Assembly (NCBI GenBank): GCA_036003885.1
Contig: DASYSA010000208.1
Location: forward strand, 1-13,253
Length of the DNA: 13,253 bases
Reading direction: 5' to 3'
Origin: DASYSA01 sp036003885
GTDB lineage: Bacteria; Acidobacteriota; Blastocatellia; UBA7656
Part shown: piece by piece, positions 1 through 8,010 of the stretch
Numbering within the stretch: the first letter of the stretch is position 1
Layout: each line of letters opens with the position of its first letter
The notes under the pieces: generated by a model
What the model was told of the DNA's origin: nothing
Databases searched by the model: none
The model's input: only the letters and a program-made list of their open reading frames with translations
Translations under genes and position numbers: made by a program

Positions 1-144
1 ATGAAAAAGAATGTACTGCCGGCGTCATCGTAGTATTACCGTAGCTTCAGCAGGAAACGGCCTCTACATCCCTGATTGACTCCGCCCTATCGCCAGGGAA
101 GGCCACATAAGACCGAAGCACTTCAGCATTTTTGCATCATCCGA

Positions 145-1596
145 ATGCATCAAATGATATTCTCAGCGGCGATATCGATTCTTATACCTTTACTGATCGG
201 TCTTTTACTCGTTTGCCTTCTGTGGCCGAATCAGAAATTCACGCTCTCCCTCTTCTTGATTCAGGCATCTCTGGCCGCGGCGCCAGGAATCGGATTCTTC
301 TCTTGCTGCTTCTTCCTGTTGTTATGCTTTCACGGCCCATCCCGTTCAGGCCTTCTCGCCCTGCAACTAACCGTACTCGTATCTCTGGGGGCGGCGCTGG
401 CATATCGGCTGAAAACAAAGAGGCGCGAGGAGGCTGTCGAAGTATCCCGCAAGGCATCCGGAAGATTCAGGTTTCGCCGAATACTGGGAGCGGCTTTTCT
501 TGTTGCTCTCATTTCGGCAATCATCACGTTCATATTTGTGTCGCTTGAGAGGCCGCACGGCGATTGGGATGCGTGGGCAGTTCACAATATGCGCGCGAGA
601 TTCATATTCAGAGCGGGTGACCAGTGGAGAGATGTCTTTTCCGATCTCCTCGAGTGGTCGTCACCCGATTACCCTTTGATGATTCCCGGATCCATTGCAG
701 GATTCTGGACCTTGATCGGCAACGATACCGTCGTCGTGCCGGCGATGCTGGCCCTTCTCTTCACATTCGCGACTGTAGGACTACTAACATCCTCACTTTG
801 GGTCCTCCGCAGCAGGAGTCAGGGCTTTCTGGCGGGACTGATCTTACTATGCACCCCTTTGTTCATAACACATGGAGCCTCTCAGTATCTGGACATTCCA
901 TTTGGATTCCTTTGCCTGGCTACGCTTACTCTGGTCAGTCTTCATGAGAGCTTGCCGAAAGGCAATAATCTCTTACTCCTGGCGGGAGCGTCCGCAGCTC
1001 TTTCAGCATGGACGAAGAATGAGGGACTTCTTTTCCTGGTTGCGATCCTCGTCGGGCGCTTCGCCGTGATTGTAGCAAAGCGGGGTCTAAGCGTATCCAT
1101 CAAACAAATGCTTTCATTTGGGGCGGGATTATTGCCCGTATTTGCGGTACTCATCTACTTTAAGAACCACTTTGCGAAGAGCAATGCTTTCCTCTCCCCT
1201 CAAGGGCAGAGTACCCTCGCAAAACTGATCGACCCTTCCAGGTACTTACAGATTCTCGATGCCTCTAAGGATCAGATCCTGACCTTCGGCGCCTGGCCGG
1301 TCAGCATAGGTGTGTTGTTGGCTTTTTACCTTCTCCTTATGGGAATCACGGTTGACGAGAAACTGAGACAGGCGATTGGAACGTCGATGATCGCGTTTAG
1401 CATCGTGCTTGCGGGATATTTCATCATATACCTGATTACTCCGCGCGACCTTGCCTGGCACCTGTTGGTATCTCTGAATCGCCTCTTTTTGCAGTTGTAC
1501 CCAAGTCTTCTTTTTGTCTACTTTCTTGTCGTTCGGTCGCCTGAGGACGCACTGATGAGAAAGGACACTCAACTTGCAGCCGTGGCGCTCGACTAG
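145..1596 (+). CDS. GT-C-type multi-spanning membrane glycosyltransferase (ArnT/PMT-like), putative
   Basis: Predicted inner-membrane protein of 483 residues with roughly 10 hydrophobic segments. Segments at about residues 5-27 and 33-62 precede a basic cytoplasmic stretch (about 88-112) and another helix (113-134). The first large extracytoplasmic loop then begins with an acidic D140-W-D142 and continues to a PDYP stretch near 174-177. Acidic residues in that loop are the usual catalytic/metal site of GT-C enzymes, which move a sugar from a polyprenyl-phosphate carrier to an acceptor. The WTKNEG stretch and the C-terminal SLNRLFLQLYP stretch also fit prokaryotic membrane proteins of this kind. 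The frame is open from a TTG at 76, but the ATG at 145 is preferred because it places the start directly before the first helix. No Shine-Dalgarno supports either start; ATG 154 is also possible. A GT2 gene follows 27 bases downstream, so the two are probably co-transcribed as donor synthase and user. The acceptor is unknown. Confidence 0.75.
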   Translation: MHQMIFSAAISILIPLLIGLLLVCLLWPNQKFTLSLFLIQASLAAAPGIGFFSCCFFLLLCFHGPSRSGLLALQLTVLVSLGAALAYRLKTKRREEAVEVSRKASGRFRFRRILGAAFLVALISAIITFIFVSLERPHGDWDAWAVHNMRARFIFRAGDQWRDVFSDLLEWSSPDYPLMIPGSIAGFWTLIGNDTVVVPAMLALLFTFATVGLLTSSLWVLRSRSQGFLAGLILLCTPLFITHGASQYLDIPFGFLCLATLTLVSLHESLPKGNNLLLLAGASAALSAWTKNEGLLFLVAILVGRFAVIVAKRGLSVSIKQMLSFGAGLLPVFAVLIYFKNHFAKSNAFLSPQGQSTLAKLIDPSRYLQILDASKDQILTFGAWPVSIGVLLAFYLLLMGITVDEKLRQAIGTSMIAFSIVLAGYFIIYLITPRDLAWHLLVSLNRLFLQLYPSLLFVYFLVVRSPEDALMRKDTQLAAVALD

Positions 1597-1623
1597 CGTT
1601 GCCGCTGGCATTGCACATCAGGC

Positions 1624-2559
1624 ATGTATAAGAATCATCGGATCACAACGGTCATACCGGCTCACAACGAAGGTCGCCATATAGCTCAAGTAGTGGAGAG
1701 CGTGCCGGAGTATGTCGATCATGTGGTGGTAGTCGACGACTGCAGCGTTGACGACACATCGAACGTTGCTCTGGCAACCGGAGACCGACGATTGATCGCG
1801 CTGAAGACACCCTTCAATCAAGGCGTGGGCGGCGCGACACTCTTCGGCTATGCCAAGGCACTCGAGATTGATAGCGACATCGTCGTGAAAATCGATGGCG
1901 ACGGTCAAATGGCTCCAGAATACATGCTGTCGCTGCTGGATGCCTTGATCGACCAGGGATACGATTACGCGAAGGGCAATCGTTTTCTCGCATCAGAGTC
2001 GCTCGCGTTCATGCCCCGACACCGTTTGTTTGGCAATGTCTTGCTTACGTTCATGACCAAGCTGGCCTCAGGCTACTGGCACCTGTTCGATCCGCAGAAC
2101 GGTTACACCGCGATAAAGGCCGACGCCTTGCGCCCTCTTGATTTCAGCTCGATTCACAAGCGTTTCTTCTTCGAGAATGACATGCTCGTCCATTTGAACC
2201 TCTCCAATCGGCGAGTTAAAGACGTAGCGATCCCAGCCCGGTATGGCGAAGAAAAGTCCGACTTGAACCCGTTCAAGGTCAGCGTGACATTCCCTTGGCT
2301 GTTGATGCGAAGATTCCTCCGGCGAATATATGAGAAATACGTGCTCAGGGATTTCTCACCGATAGCGCTTTTCTTCTTCGCCGGACTTTGTCTCTTTGGA
2401 TGGGGTTTCTTGTTCGGCATTTATCTGTGGATCGAGACCGCTCTTACAGGGCGACCAACACCAACCGGAACTATCATGCTCGCAGTTCTGCCATTAATCC
2501 TGGGCTTTCAGCTTCTTCTGCAAGCAATAGTTCTGGACATTCAACAGACGCCAAAGTGA
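1624..2559 (+). CDS. Family 2 glycosyltransferase, DPM1/polyprenyl-phosphate sugar synthase-like, with two C-terminal TM helices
   Basis: Protein of 311 residues, normal length for this group. The GT-A fold starts with IPAHNEG (11-17). It has the nucleotide-binding VVDDCS (37-41) and the DxD-type metal site D91-G-D93 inside KIDGDGQ. DPQNGY (156-161) and a FFEND stretch (182-186) are typical of dolichyl-phosphate mannose synthase-like enzymes. Two hydrophobic segments at about 246-270 and 283-305 anchor the C-terminus. The family normally transfers a hexose from a nucleotide sugar to a polyprenyl phosphate on the cytoplasmic face; the sugar cannot be told from sequence. It lies 27 bases after the GT-C-type membrane gene, as expected for a donor synthase next to the enzyme that uses its product. 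The ATG start is preceded only by a weak AGG-containing stretch. It converges with the FkbM methyltransferase gene with 62 bases between the stops. Confidence 0.9.
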   Translation: MYKNHRITTVIPAHNEGRHIAQVVESVPEYVDHVVVVDDCSVDDTSNVALATGDRRLIALKTPFNQGVGGATLFGYAKALEIDSDIVVKIDGDGQMAPEYMLSLLDALIDQGYDYAKGNRFLASESLAFMPRHRLFGNVLLTFMTKLASGYWHLFDPQNGYTAIKADALRPLDFSSIHKRFFFENDMLVHLNLSNRRVKDVAIPARYGEEKSDLNPFKVSVTFPWLLMRRFLRRIYEKYVLRDFSPIALFFFAGLCLFGWGFLFGIYLWIETALTGRPTPTGTIMLAVLPLILGFQLLLQAIVLDIQQTPK

Positions 2560-2621
2560 GTGATTCGCAGCCTCGCGAGTAATTTGCTGGAGAGATAGCC
2601 CTTGTGGGCAAGACGAAAATC

Positions 2622-3416
2622 TCACTTCACTCTTAGAGTCTCTGATACGTATATCTCATTAAGCGGCACTCCGAAATCGCGGGTTTGAGTGTGCCTCCGG
2701 TAGCCCACGCTCCGCAGGAACTCTTCGACTGATTCTGGTTGCTGATCGCCCTGACGAGTTGCCGACACTTCAACACAGAGTACTCGCGGCCTGAATCTGC
2801 TCCAGTCATTGCCTCTTAGAATTGCCAAATCCATTCCTTCAGTATCGATGGAGCAGAAATCCACCGTCTGTGCCTTGAAGTATTCTTCAAACACATCCTC
2901 CAGCCTCATGACGGGAATCTCAATTTCACGTCGAATCCGAGCGCCCATATCCTTGAGCTCTCTTGCACGCTCTACTGAAAATGTCGAGAAAGCCTGGGGT
3001 GCGACATCGAAAAAGACCAGCTTCCCTGCGGCATCCGACAGACCCACATTCAGGTTAATGTCATTGGGCCGCTCTCTTAAGAACTTTTGAAAGCGTGGAG
3101 GGTTAGGCTCGACGTTACAGCCCCGCCAACCGCGATCGTGGAATCTCTTGGTATTGCTTAACACCTGGGGGTCGAAGGCCCCAATATCCAGGTAAGTTCC
3201 GGTCTTTTGATTTCCGAGAAGACTATCGATGATCATATCCTCATACCGCTGAGAATAGGATTTTAGAAATGGTTCTACCCAGAGTTTCCTCCACAGGGGA
3301 CGCACCATGAACTCCACTGAATAACGCAGAGCACGGAACAGCCCATGAGTCGCTATCTTATTCCTGAACTGCGCGGTTTCGAGCATAGACGTTATCAGCG
3401 AAGCGCTTGAAGTCAT
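2622..3416 (-). CDS. FkbM family SAM-dependent methyltransferase
   Basis: Protein of 264 residues. After a basic/hydrophobic N-terminus comes SQRYEDMIID (55-64), matching the conserved start of FkbM domains. SAM-binding motif I is YLDIGA (75-80). VEPNPP (102-107) carries the acidic residue E103 expected to bind the ribose of SAM. LSDAAG (126-131) and FCSIDTEGMD (187-196) complete the family pattern, with DTEG characteristic of FkbM. FkbM enzymes are O-methyltransferases; in polysaccharide regions they are thought to methylate sugar hydroxyls, but the substrate here is unknown. The ATG at 3416 has AGGA very close upstream, so the ribosome site is not ideal. The gene lies alone on the minus strand, convergent with the GT2 gene and divergent from the GT-B gene, so it must use its own promoter in the 3417-3603 gap. 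Confidence 0.9.
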   Translation of the reverse strand: MTSSASLITSMLETAQFRNKIATHGLFRALRYSVEFMVRPLWRKLWVEPFLKSYSQRYEDMIIDSLLGNQKTGTYLDIGAFDPQVLSNTKRFHDRGWRGCNVEPNPPRFQKFLRERPNDINLNVGLSDAAGKLVFFDVAPQAFSTFSVERARELKDMGARIRREIEIPVMRLEDVFEEYFKAQTVDFCSIDTEGMDLAILRGNDWSRFRPRVLCVEVSATRQGDQQPESVEEFLRSVGYRRHTQTRDFGVPLNEIYVSETLRVK

Positions 3417-3429
3417 TATCCTGCAAGCT

Positions 3430-3444
3430 GCTCCGTACCGGAGC
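3430..3444. repeat. Perfect GC-rich inverted repeat in the FkbM leader
   Basis: GCTCCG, a 3-base spacer TAC, then CGGAGC: a perfect 6-bp dyad of 15 bases. It begins 14 bases upstream of the FkbM start codon, in the gap between two divergent genes. It could be an operator or a hairpin in the FkbM mRNA leader; which one, or chance, cannot be told from one sequence. Confidence 0.35.
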
Positions 3445-3466
3445 GATGCAACTCACTGCGTATTGG

Positions 3467-3472
3467 ATTCTA
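3467..3472 (-). promoter_or_regulatory. Possible -10 box for the FkbM methyltransferase gene
   Basis: On the minus strand this reads TAGAAT, 5 of 6 matches to the sigma70 consensus TATAAT. It would place the transcript start about 45 bases upstream of the ATG at 3416, so the dyad at 3430-3444 would lie in the leader. No good -35 box stands 16-18 bases further upstream, so support is weak. Confidence 0.25.
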
Positions 3473-3544
3473 CACTGCCATCCGGCGTACCACTATCACA
3501 TTTATTGCCCTGTGACGCCTTCATGAATGAGAGGGCCAAAGATT

Positions 3545-3573
3545 CTGGTAAAAACCTCTCGCGAAGTTATACT
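3545..3573 (+). promoter_or_regulatory. Candidate sigma70-type promoter for the GT-B glycosyltransferase gene
   Basis: The -10 candidate TATACT (3568-3573) matches 5 of 6 consensus bases. A weak -35 CTGGTA (3545-3550, 3 of 6) lies at the ideal 17-base spacing. Transcription would begin near 3580, about 24 bases before the ATG at 3604. This would exclude the longer TTG and ATG starts at 3463 and 3523. Confidence 0.35.
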
Positions 3574-3603
3574 CTAAATCTTGTCGCGATCGTTCTGGTC
3601 ACT

Positions 3604-4785
3604 ATGAAGCTTCTATTCGTTGTCTCATCGCTCGACCTGAGTCAGCCTTTCAGCGCCACACCAGCATGGTGGCAGTTGATGAAAGGACTCTACGAAGTCG
3701 GGGTCGAGGTGGTGGCAACCCCCTATCAGGGTCCTGCGATTGAATCCCTCTGGTGGCGCGCCGAACCGAATCCGGCAAAACTGCAGGGCGATGCCTTCAA
3801 ACTCGCGCGAGATTCAAGGAAAAGGCTCATAGGTGAAAGGCCGAAAGTTGAGGAAGCCGCCGAAGAGGGACTATCCGACAGGATCGTTCGGCGAGCCGCC
3901 CAAACTTTTATCGGTCCTGTGTGGTCGCGGCACCTCGACCGATTACTCACGGCGCAGCCGGACACCGACGCGGTGATTCTCTTGACCGTCCCACTCAATC
4001 AACTGGTCGGCGTTGCGGCCGAGATAGGGCGTAAGCATAACAAGCCTTTTTTCTACTACGATGGCGATCTCCCCGCGAGCCTTCCGAGCATGCGGGGGTT
4101 CGCAACAGGTTTTCGCATCTATCAGGGATCAGACCCATCGGAGTACACGGCCTTCATCGGCAACAGCCGAGGCGCTGAAAACGCCCTCAAGGACCTGGGC
4201 GCGCGAGCCGTTCACACGCTCTACTACGGGGCTGACCCCGATGTCTTCATGCCGATGAAAGTTGAGCGGCAGGATGTCGACGTCCTTTTTTACGGGCACG
4301 GGCGAGAATATCGGTCCCGCTGGATAGACGACATGATCACAGCGCCGTCAAACGCTATTCCCGAAGCTCGGTTCGCGGTGCGCGGAACGAAGTTGGTTGA
4401 TCTTGGTCGCGCGGAGCAACTGCCTTACCTCAGCTTCAGCAAGTTACGCGAGTACGTTTGCCGCAGCAAGATAAACCTGTGCATCACACGAGCCGCGCAT
4501 GCGGGCACCTTCGCATCTTCATCTTCGCGGCCGTTCGAGCTTGCAAGCCTCGGCGCGTGCATTGTCGCCAACAGCTACCTCGGCATCGAAGAGTGGTTCG
4601 AGCCTGAGCGGGAGATTGTAGTGGTTGGCTCGCAAGACGAAGCGCTTGATCGTTACCGTTACCTGCTTTCCCACGAGAGCGAGCGGCTGGCCATGGGCAA
4701 TGCTGCGCGTGAGCGGGTGCTCAAAGAGCACACGTTCCGCCATCGAGCGCGTGATCTCGTGGAAATAGTGAGAGGATATCTTTAG
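3604..4785 (+). CDS. GT-B fold glycosyltransferase with CgeB-like / Glyco_trans_1_2 C-terminal domain
   Basis: Predicted soluble cytoplasmic protein of 393 residues. The N-terminus MKLLFVVSSLDLSQPF is a typical first beta strand and loop of a GT-B enzyme, which is why the ATG at 3604 is chosen. The frame is open further upstream (TTG 3463, ATG 3523), but those 47 extra residues look unlike a folded start and overlap a candidate promoter. The N-terminal half contains tryptophan pairs AWWQ (21-24) and LWWR (49-52). The C-terminal half has LFYGHG (228-233), then SSSSRPFELASLGACIVA (305-322). That last stretch resembles the nucleotide-sugar-binding region of CgeB-type transferases, with E312 in the place of the conserved glutamate. 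The ending TFRHRARDLVEIV is the usual closing helix. Donor and acceptor are unknown. It sits alone between two minus-strand methyltransferase genes. Confidence 0.85.
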   Translation: MKLLFVVSSLDLSQPFSATPAWWQLMKGLYEVGVEVVATPYQGPAIESLWWRAEPNPAKLQGDAFKLARDSRKRLIGERPKVEEAAEEGLSDRIVRRAAQTFIGPVWSRHLDRLLTAQPDTDAVILLTVPLNQLVGVAAEIGRKHNKPFFYYDGDLPASLPSMRGFATGFRIYQGSDPSEYTAFIGNSRGAENALKDLGARAVHTLYYGADPDVFMPMKVERQDVDVLFYGHGREYRSRWIDDMITAPSNAIPEARFAVRGTKLVDLGRAEQLPYLSFSKLREYVCRSKINLCITRAAHAGTFASSSSRPFELASLGACIVANSYLGIEEWFEPEREIVVVGSQDEALDRYRYLLSHESERLAMGNAARERVLKEHTFRHRARDLVEIVRGYL

Positions 4786-4824
4786 AAACGCACGGTGTTC
4801 GTCAAGGAGGACATTCACATAAAC

Positions 4825-5691
4825 TCAATCGGGTTGATTGTTCTTACTCACATCATACCGTTTTCGAATCCACGACATATTGAGCGCAACATCATCGCCC
4901 TCCAGCTTCAGCCAGGGAAGTAATTCACGCGACAGGTCAGGCTTCTTGACGCAGAAAGCAAACAGGTTCGATTGCTTCGGAAAGATCTTTCCTGTCAGCC
5001 TGGCCAACGGATAAAGCATCATACTCGTCAGCATGAAGATCGGATGCCGGTCTACAAGAGCGATGAAGGGGAATCTCAGTTCATAGTAAAAGGAGATCTG
5101 GTGTTTAACATGCGGCGCGTAAGACGCAATGGTCTTTTCAACCTCTCTCTCGGTCCACCTGTAGACGTAGTTCGGTATGAGCGTATTTCGCACGCCGCCA
5201 TGCTCGAGGCCTTCGGTCACGACGTTACACACTTCGTATTGCTCGGCAAGACCCATCTTGAGGGCAACCCTCAACAGCAGCGATTCTCTGGCTTCGATGA
5301 TCAGGATTGCCCTCCTGGCGACGCGGTACATCTCAAGCAATCCACGGTGCGGCGACCGGCAATGATGAAGCCCCGCGTTTACCACCACGCAGTCAAAGTG
5401 CTTATCGGGAAATGTTAAGGCCTCGGCGTCTTGATAACTCCAGGCATAAGGCAAAAACTCAGCACCTGCTGTCCGCGTGTCCAGGTTTGAAATCGTGACA
5501 TTGGTGAAGCCGACTTCCTCAAAAATCGACTTGTCTTTGACCGTGCCGCAAACAACCAGCACCGACATGTCACGCGAGAGCGTCCCATTGGCTATGAGCT
5601 TACGAAGGAGTTCACTATAGAAATGCCTCGCATCGTTCTTCTCAATGAGTCGACTGACAAGAGGAGTATTTTGCAACCTTCGAGACATCAT
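4825..5691 (-). CDS. Class I SAM-dependent methyltransferase (Methyltransf_11-like)
   Basis: Protein of 288 residues. Motif I is VLVVCGT (44-50), shorter in glycines than the usual GxGxG. The strand-2 acidic residue is probably D71 in ISNLD. YQDAEALTFPDKHFDCVVVNAGLHH (86-110) is the classic motif II/III region of ubiE/Methyltransf_11-type enzymes, and LLEMYRVARRAILIIE (118-133) follows it. The last third holds a long hydrophobic stretch (about 205-235), which may associate with the membrane or form a substrate cap. Members of this kind occur in surface polysaccharide regions, but the methylated substrate is unknown. Two tandem ATGs (5691 and 5688) can serve as start; neither has a visible Shine-Dalgarno. 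It converges with the GT-B gene with 39 bases between stops and diverges from the YfhO-like gene. Confidence 0.85.
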   Translation of the reverse strand: MMSRRLQNTPLVSRLIEKNDARHFYSELLRKLIANGTLSRDMSVLVVCGTVKDKSIFEEVGFTNVTISNLDTRTAGAEFLPYAWSYQDAEALTFPDKHFDCVVVNAGLHHCRSPHRGLLEMYRVARRAILIIEARESLLLRVALKMGLAEQYEVCNVVTEGLEHGGVRNTLIPNYVYRWTEREVEKTIASYAPHVKHQISFYYELRFPFIALVDRHPIFMLTSMMLYPLARLTGKIFPKQSNLFAFCVKKPDLSRELLPWLKLEGDDVALNMSWIRKRYDVSKNNQPD

Positions 5692-5730
5692 AACTGACGC
5701 GATTCGCCATCACTCTATATCACATAGTCA

Positions 5731-5750
5731 GGCAGATCAGGTAGTCTGCC
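5731..5750. repeat. Inverted repeat in the divergent gap upstream of the methyltransferase gene
   Basis: GGCAGA and TCTGCC form a perfect 6-bp dyad with an 8-base centre. It lies 40 bases upstream of the methyltransferase start at 5691 and about 70 bases upstream of the plus-strand promoter candidate. No run of T follows on either strand, so it does not look like a terminator. An operator or leader hairpin is possible, and so is chance. Confidence 0.3.
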
Positions 5751-5818
5751 GCAACTGTTAGCTTCTCTGGCTGCTCTCTTAATCTCCGCTCGTCAACAGG
5801 TGTTAATTCGTCATTGCG

Positions 5819-5847
5819 TTGACAGAGAATATGCTCGCCGATAGTAT
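5819..5847 (+). promoter_or_regulatory. Sigma70-type promoter candidate for the YfhO-like gene
   Basis: A perfect -35 box TTGACA (5819-5824) is followed after exactly 17 bases by TAGTAT (5842-5847, 4 of 6 matches to TATAAT). Transcription would start near 5854, giving an untranslated leader of about 114 bases before the ATG at 5968. This is the best promoter-like pair found in the window. Confidence 0.5.
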
Positions 5848-5967
5848 GTGGCGTCGTGTGGAAACCAGGTGCTTGCGTTCCGGGATGTCTCCGCAAGGCG
5901 CGCGTCGTTCGGCGGCCTCTCAGGTCCGGAGTCAGGCCCGAACTAATAATGCAGGTTCTCTCTCAAT

Positions 5968-8010
5968 ATGCATCTGAGGTTGCCGGCTAACTCATTCCGC
6001 GGACTTAGCGGCAGAGCAAAGTTTTTACTGGCTGTCTGGACTGCCTTTCTACTCCTCGTTGTTGTCGGGATCCATGGATCCTCGACTGCCGTCACCACGG
6101 GCTGGTGGTCGCCTGACAGGCCATACTCCGGGTACCTCCTCTCGCCTCCACATTTCTCGAGTTTGAACGAGATGCAGCTTCGGGACCCGTTGATGGGTCA
6201 ACCGCGCTGGATCAGGTGGGATGAACTGAGCATAGCAACCCCACTCGCGCTCGCTCAGTTGGCGCATAAACCGCGATTTCCGGTAGTCAACACCAACATC
6301 GGCGGCGGACAGAACATGCTCGTAACGCCCCACTGGCCGGTCCTGCACATCGTGACACTGTCCAGACCCGCAACCTGGGGCTACTTTCTGTTCGGCGCAC
6401 AGCGAGGGCTCGCCTGGCACTGGTGGTTTCAGGTGTTCGCCTGTTTTACTGCTCTCTACCTGCTCCTCGAGATCATCCTGAAGGGCCGGAAGGGACTGGC
6501 GGCTTTCGGAGCATTCTGGTTTTGTGGTTCCTCATATGTTGTTTGCTGGTCGCTCTGGCCCGCCCATGTCGCTTTCTTTGCCGCGCTGAGCTGTCTTTCC
6601 GCATACCACCTTCTAAAGTCAGAGAAGCTCCGCGTACAAATAATCGCGGCCATACTGCTTGGCCTTAGCCTCGCCGGATTTGTGATGTTCGTATACCCCC
6701 CGTGGCAGGTCTCACTGGGCTACCTCTTCCTGGCCATCTTCGCGGGCCTCTTCGTGCGAGACAAACTGTATCTTTCATGCAAACCGCTAACGCTGGCGAG
6801 GGTGCTGTGCATAGCAGGGGCCGCGTTGATCGCCGGTGGACTCATCGGGTCGTTCCTGGTGACCTGCTGGTCCGATTTCAAGCTCATGTCGGAAACGGTC
6901 TATCCGGGCAGAAGAGTATCGCTTGGAGGCGATTACTCCTTCGCGGCGATTTTTAAAGGCCTGTACAACTATTTCACGATCTACGACGGAGGACTGCCGC
7001 CCTTCCTCGTGAATCAATCGGAATCAGCGTCTTTCTATTATCTCTTCCCTGCTGTTTTCCTGGCGTTAGTCCTATCGAACCGGTTCCGACGCACATTCGG
7101 AGTGGTGGGATGGCTCCTGGTCATATACCTGATATGCATGCTCGCTTTCTTCATGGTTGGTCTCCCCGAGCCAGTAGCGAAAGCTACCTTGATGAGCTAC
7201 GTTCCGCCCTATCGAGCAGATGTAGCGATTGGTCTCGCGTCAATAATACTGTGCGTGTACTCTCTGTCGCTCAGTAAGAACCTCAACGAGGGAGACCAGG
7301 GGATATGGGTGAAGCTAATGCCGTTGGCTACCGGGGTGCTCGTGATTGTTCTATTTATTCTGCACGGCCTTGCGCTCACAAAAGTGACTGGCTCGTACCT
7401 TCCGGTGAACCTGGTTCTATTCTTTTCGACGATCGCGGGTGTGCTTTCCTATTTGTTGTTATCCGGCAGGAGCAAGACTTTTTGTCTTCTGATGGGGATC
7501 ATCGTCGTGCTCACGACAGCCACCTTTAACCCGCTCTGCACCAATCTTGACCATATCTATAAGTCAGAACTGGCCGAGCAGGTTGTCAGGTTAAACACGG
7601 AGTCAAATGGGCGCCCGCTCTGGGTATGTTATGGCAGCGTCCATCCGGGGATACTGGTCGCTGCCTTAGGGGGCCGGTCGCTATCCGGAGTTCAATGGCC
7701 CCCACAATTATCTTTATGGCGCGAGTTCGATCCGCTCGGCGGTTATCAAGCGGTCTATAACAGATACGCTCACTTTCAGCTTGCCTTTGAACCGTCGGAT
7801 CTGCGAATTGGGTTTGAAAAGACCGGCGAAGATTCATTCATCCTGAGGATTTCTCCAAACAACCCCATCTTGATGACCAAAGGCGCGCGTTATGTTCTTG
7901 CTATGGGGAATGCTCAACAGATCGTGAGAGCTGCTAACTTTGTACCGGTTTATAAGTCAACACAGGGGACCTTCACAATCTTCGAGATAGGTCCCAAAAC
8001 GCCGCCCTGA
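5968..8010 (+). CDS. Large YfhO-like / GT-C-type multi-spanning membrane protein
   Basis: Inner-membrane protein of 680 residues with about a dozen predicted helices. The first lies at about 17-35. It is followed by a long extracytoplasmic loop containing GQPRWIRWDEL (77-87) and FPVVNTNIGGGQNML (104-118). The acidic pair D85-E86 in this first loop is where GT-C enzymes carry their catalytic or metal-binding residues. Aromatic-rich stretches such as YPPWQ follow in later loops. From about residue 540 the protein is a non-membrane domain of about 140 residues (including CYGSVHP and a VYKSTQGTFTIFEI ending), probably extracytoplasmic. The pattern resembles YfhO-like proteins, which are implicated in adding sugars to teichoic-type polymers in Firmicutes, and possibly the uncharacterised DUF7657 group (from memory). 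No GT2 gene is directly beside it in a tight operon: the next gene starts 230 bases later. The ATG start has only a weak AGG 12 bases upstream. Confidence 0.75.
   Translation: MHLRLPANSFRGLSGRAKFLLAVWTAFLLLVVVGIHGSSTAVTTGWWSPDRPYSGYLLSPPHFSSLNEMQLRDPLMGQPRWIRWDELSIATPLALAQLAHKPRFPVVNTNIGGGQNMLVTPHWPVLHIVTLSRPATWGYFLFGAQRGLAWHWWFQVFACFTALYLLLEIILKGRKGLAAFGAFWFCGSSYVVCWSLWPAHVAFFAALSCLSAYHLLKSEKLRVQIIAAILLGLSLAGFVMFVYPPWQVSLGYLFLAIFAGLFVRDKLYLSCKPLTLARVLCIAGAALIAGGLIGSFLVTCWSDFKLMSETVYPGRRVSLGGDYSFAAIFKGLYNYFTIYDGGLPPFLVNQSESASFYYLFPAVFLALVLSNRFRRTFGVVGWLLVIYLICMLAFFMVGLPEPVAKATLMSYVPPYRADVAIGLASIILCVYSLSLSKNLNEGDQGIWVKLMPLATGVLVIVLFILHGLALTKVTGSYLPVNLVLFFSTIAGVLSYLLLSGRSKTFCLLMGIIVVLTTATFNPLCTNLDHIYKSELAEQVVRLNTESNGRPLWVCYGSVHPGILVAALGGRSLSGVQWPPQLSLWREFDPLGGYQAVYNRYAHFQLAFEPSDLRIGFEKTGEDSFILRISPNNPILMTKGARYVLAMGNAQQIVRAANFVPVYKSTQGTFTIFEIGPKTPP

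Noticed and set aside
1..33. Short open frame ATGAAAAAG... ending in TAG at the window edge
   Set aside because: Only 10 codons. It could be the tail of an upstream gene or chance; no ribosome site or family evidence is visible.
76..144. TTG-started N-terminal extension of the first membrane protein
   Set aside because: The 23 extra residues are polar and unlike a membrane-protein start, and AGGAAA lies about 20 bases away, too far to support the TTG. It cannot be fully excluded.
1246..1611. Minus-strand open frame of 121 codons opposite the first membrane gene
   Set aside because: The translation is basic and low in recognisable motifs, and it lies opposite a clear membrane-protein frame.
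2596..2615. Possible terminator GCCC-TTGT-GGGC between the convergent GT2 and FkbM genes
   Set aside because: The stem is only 4 bp and there is no convincing T-run.
4826..4840. CAATC/GATTG inverted repeat at the junction of two convergent genes
   Set aside because: A 5-bp AT-rich stem overlapping a stop codon, without a clear T-run; too weak to call a terminator.
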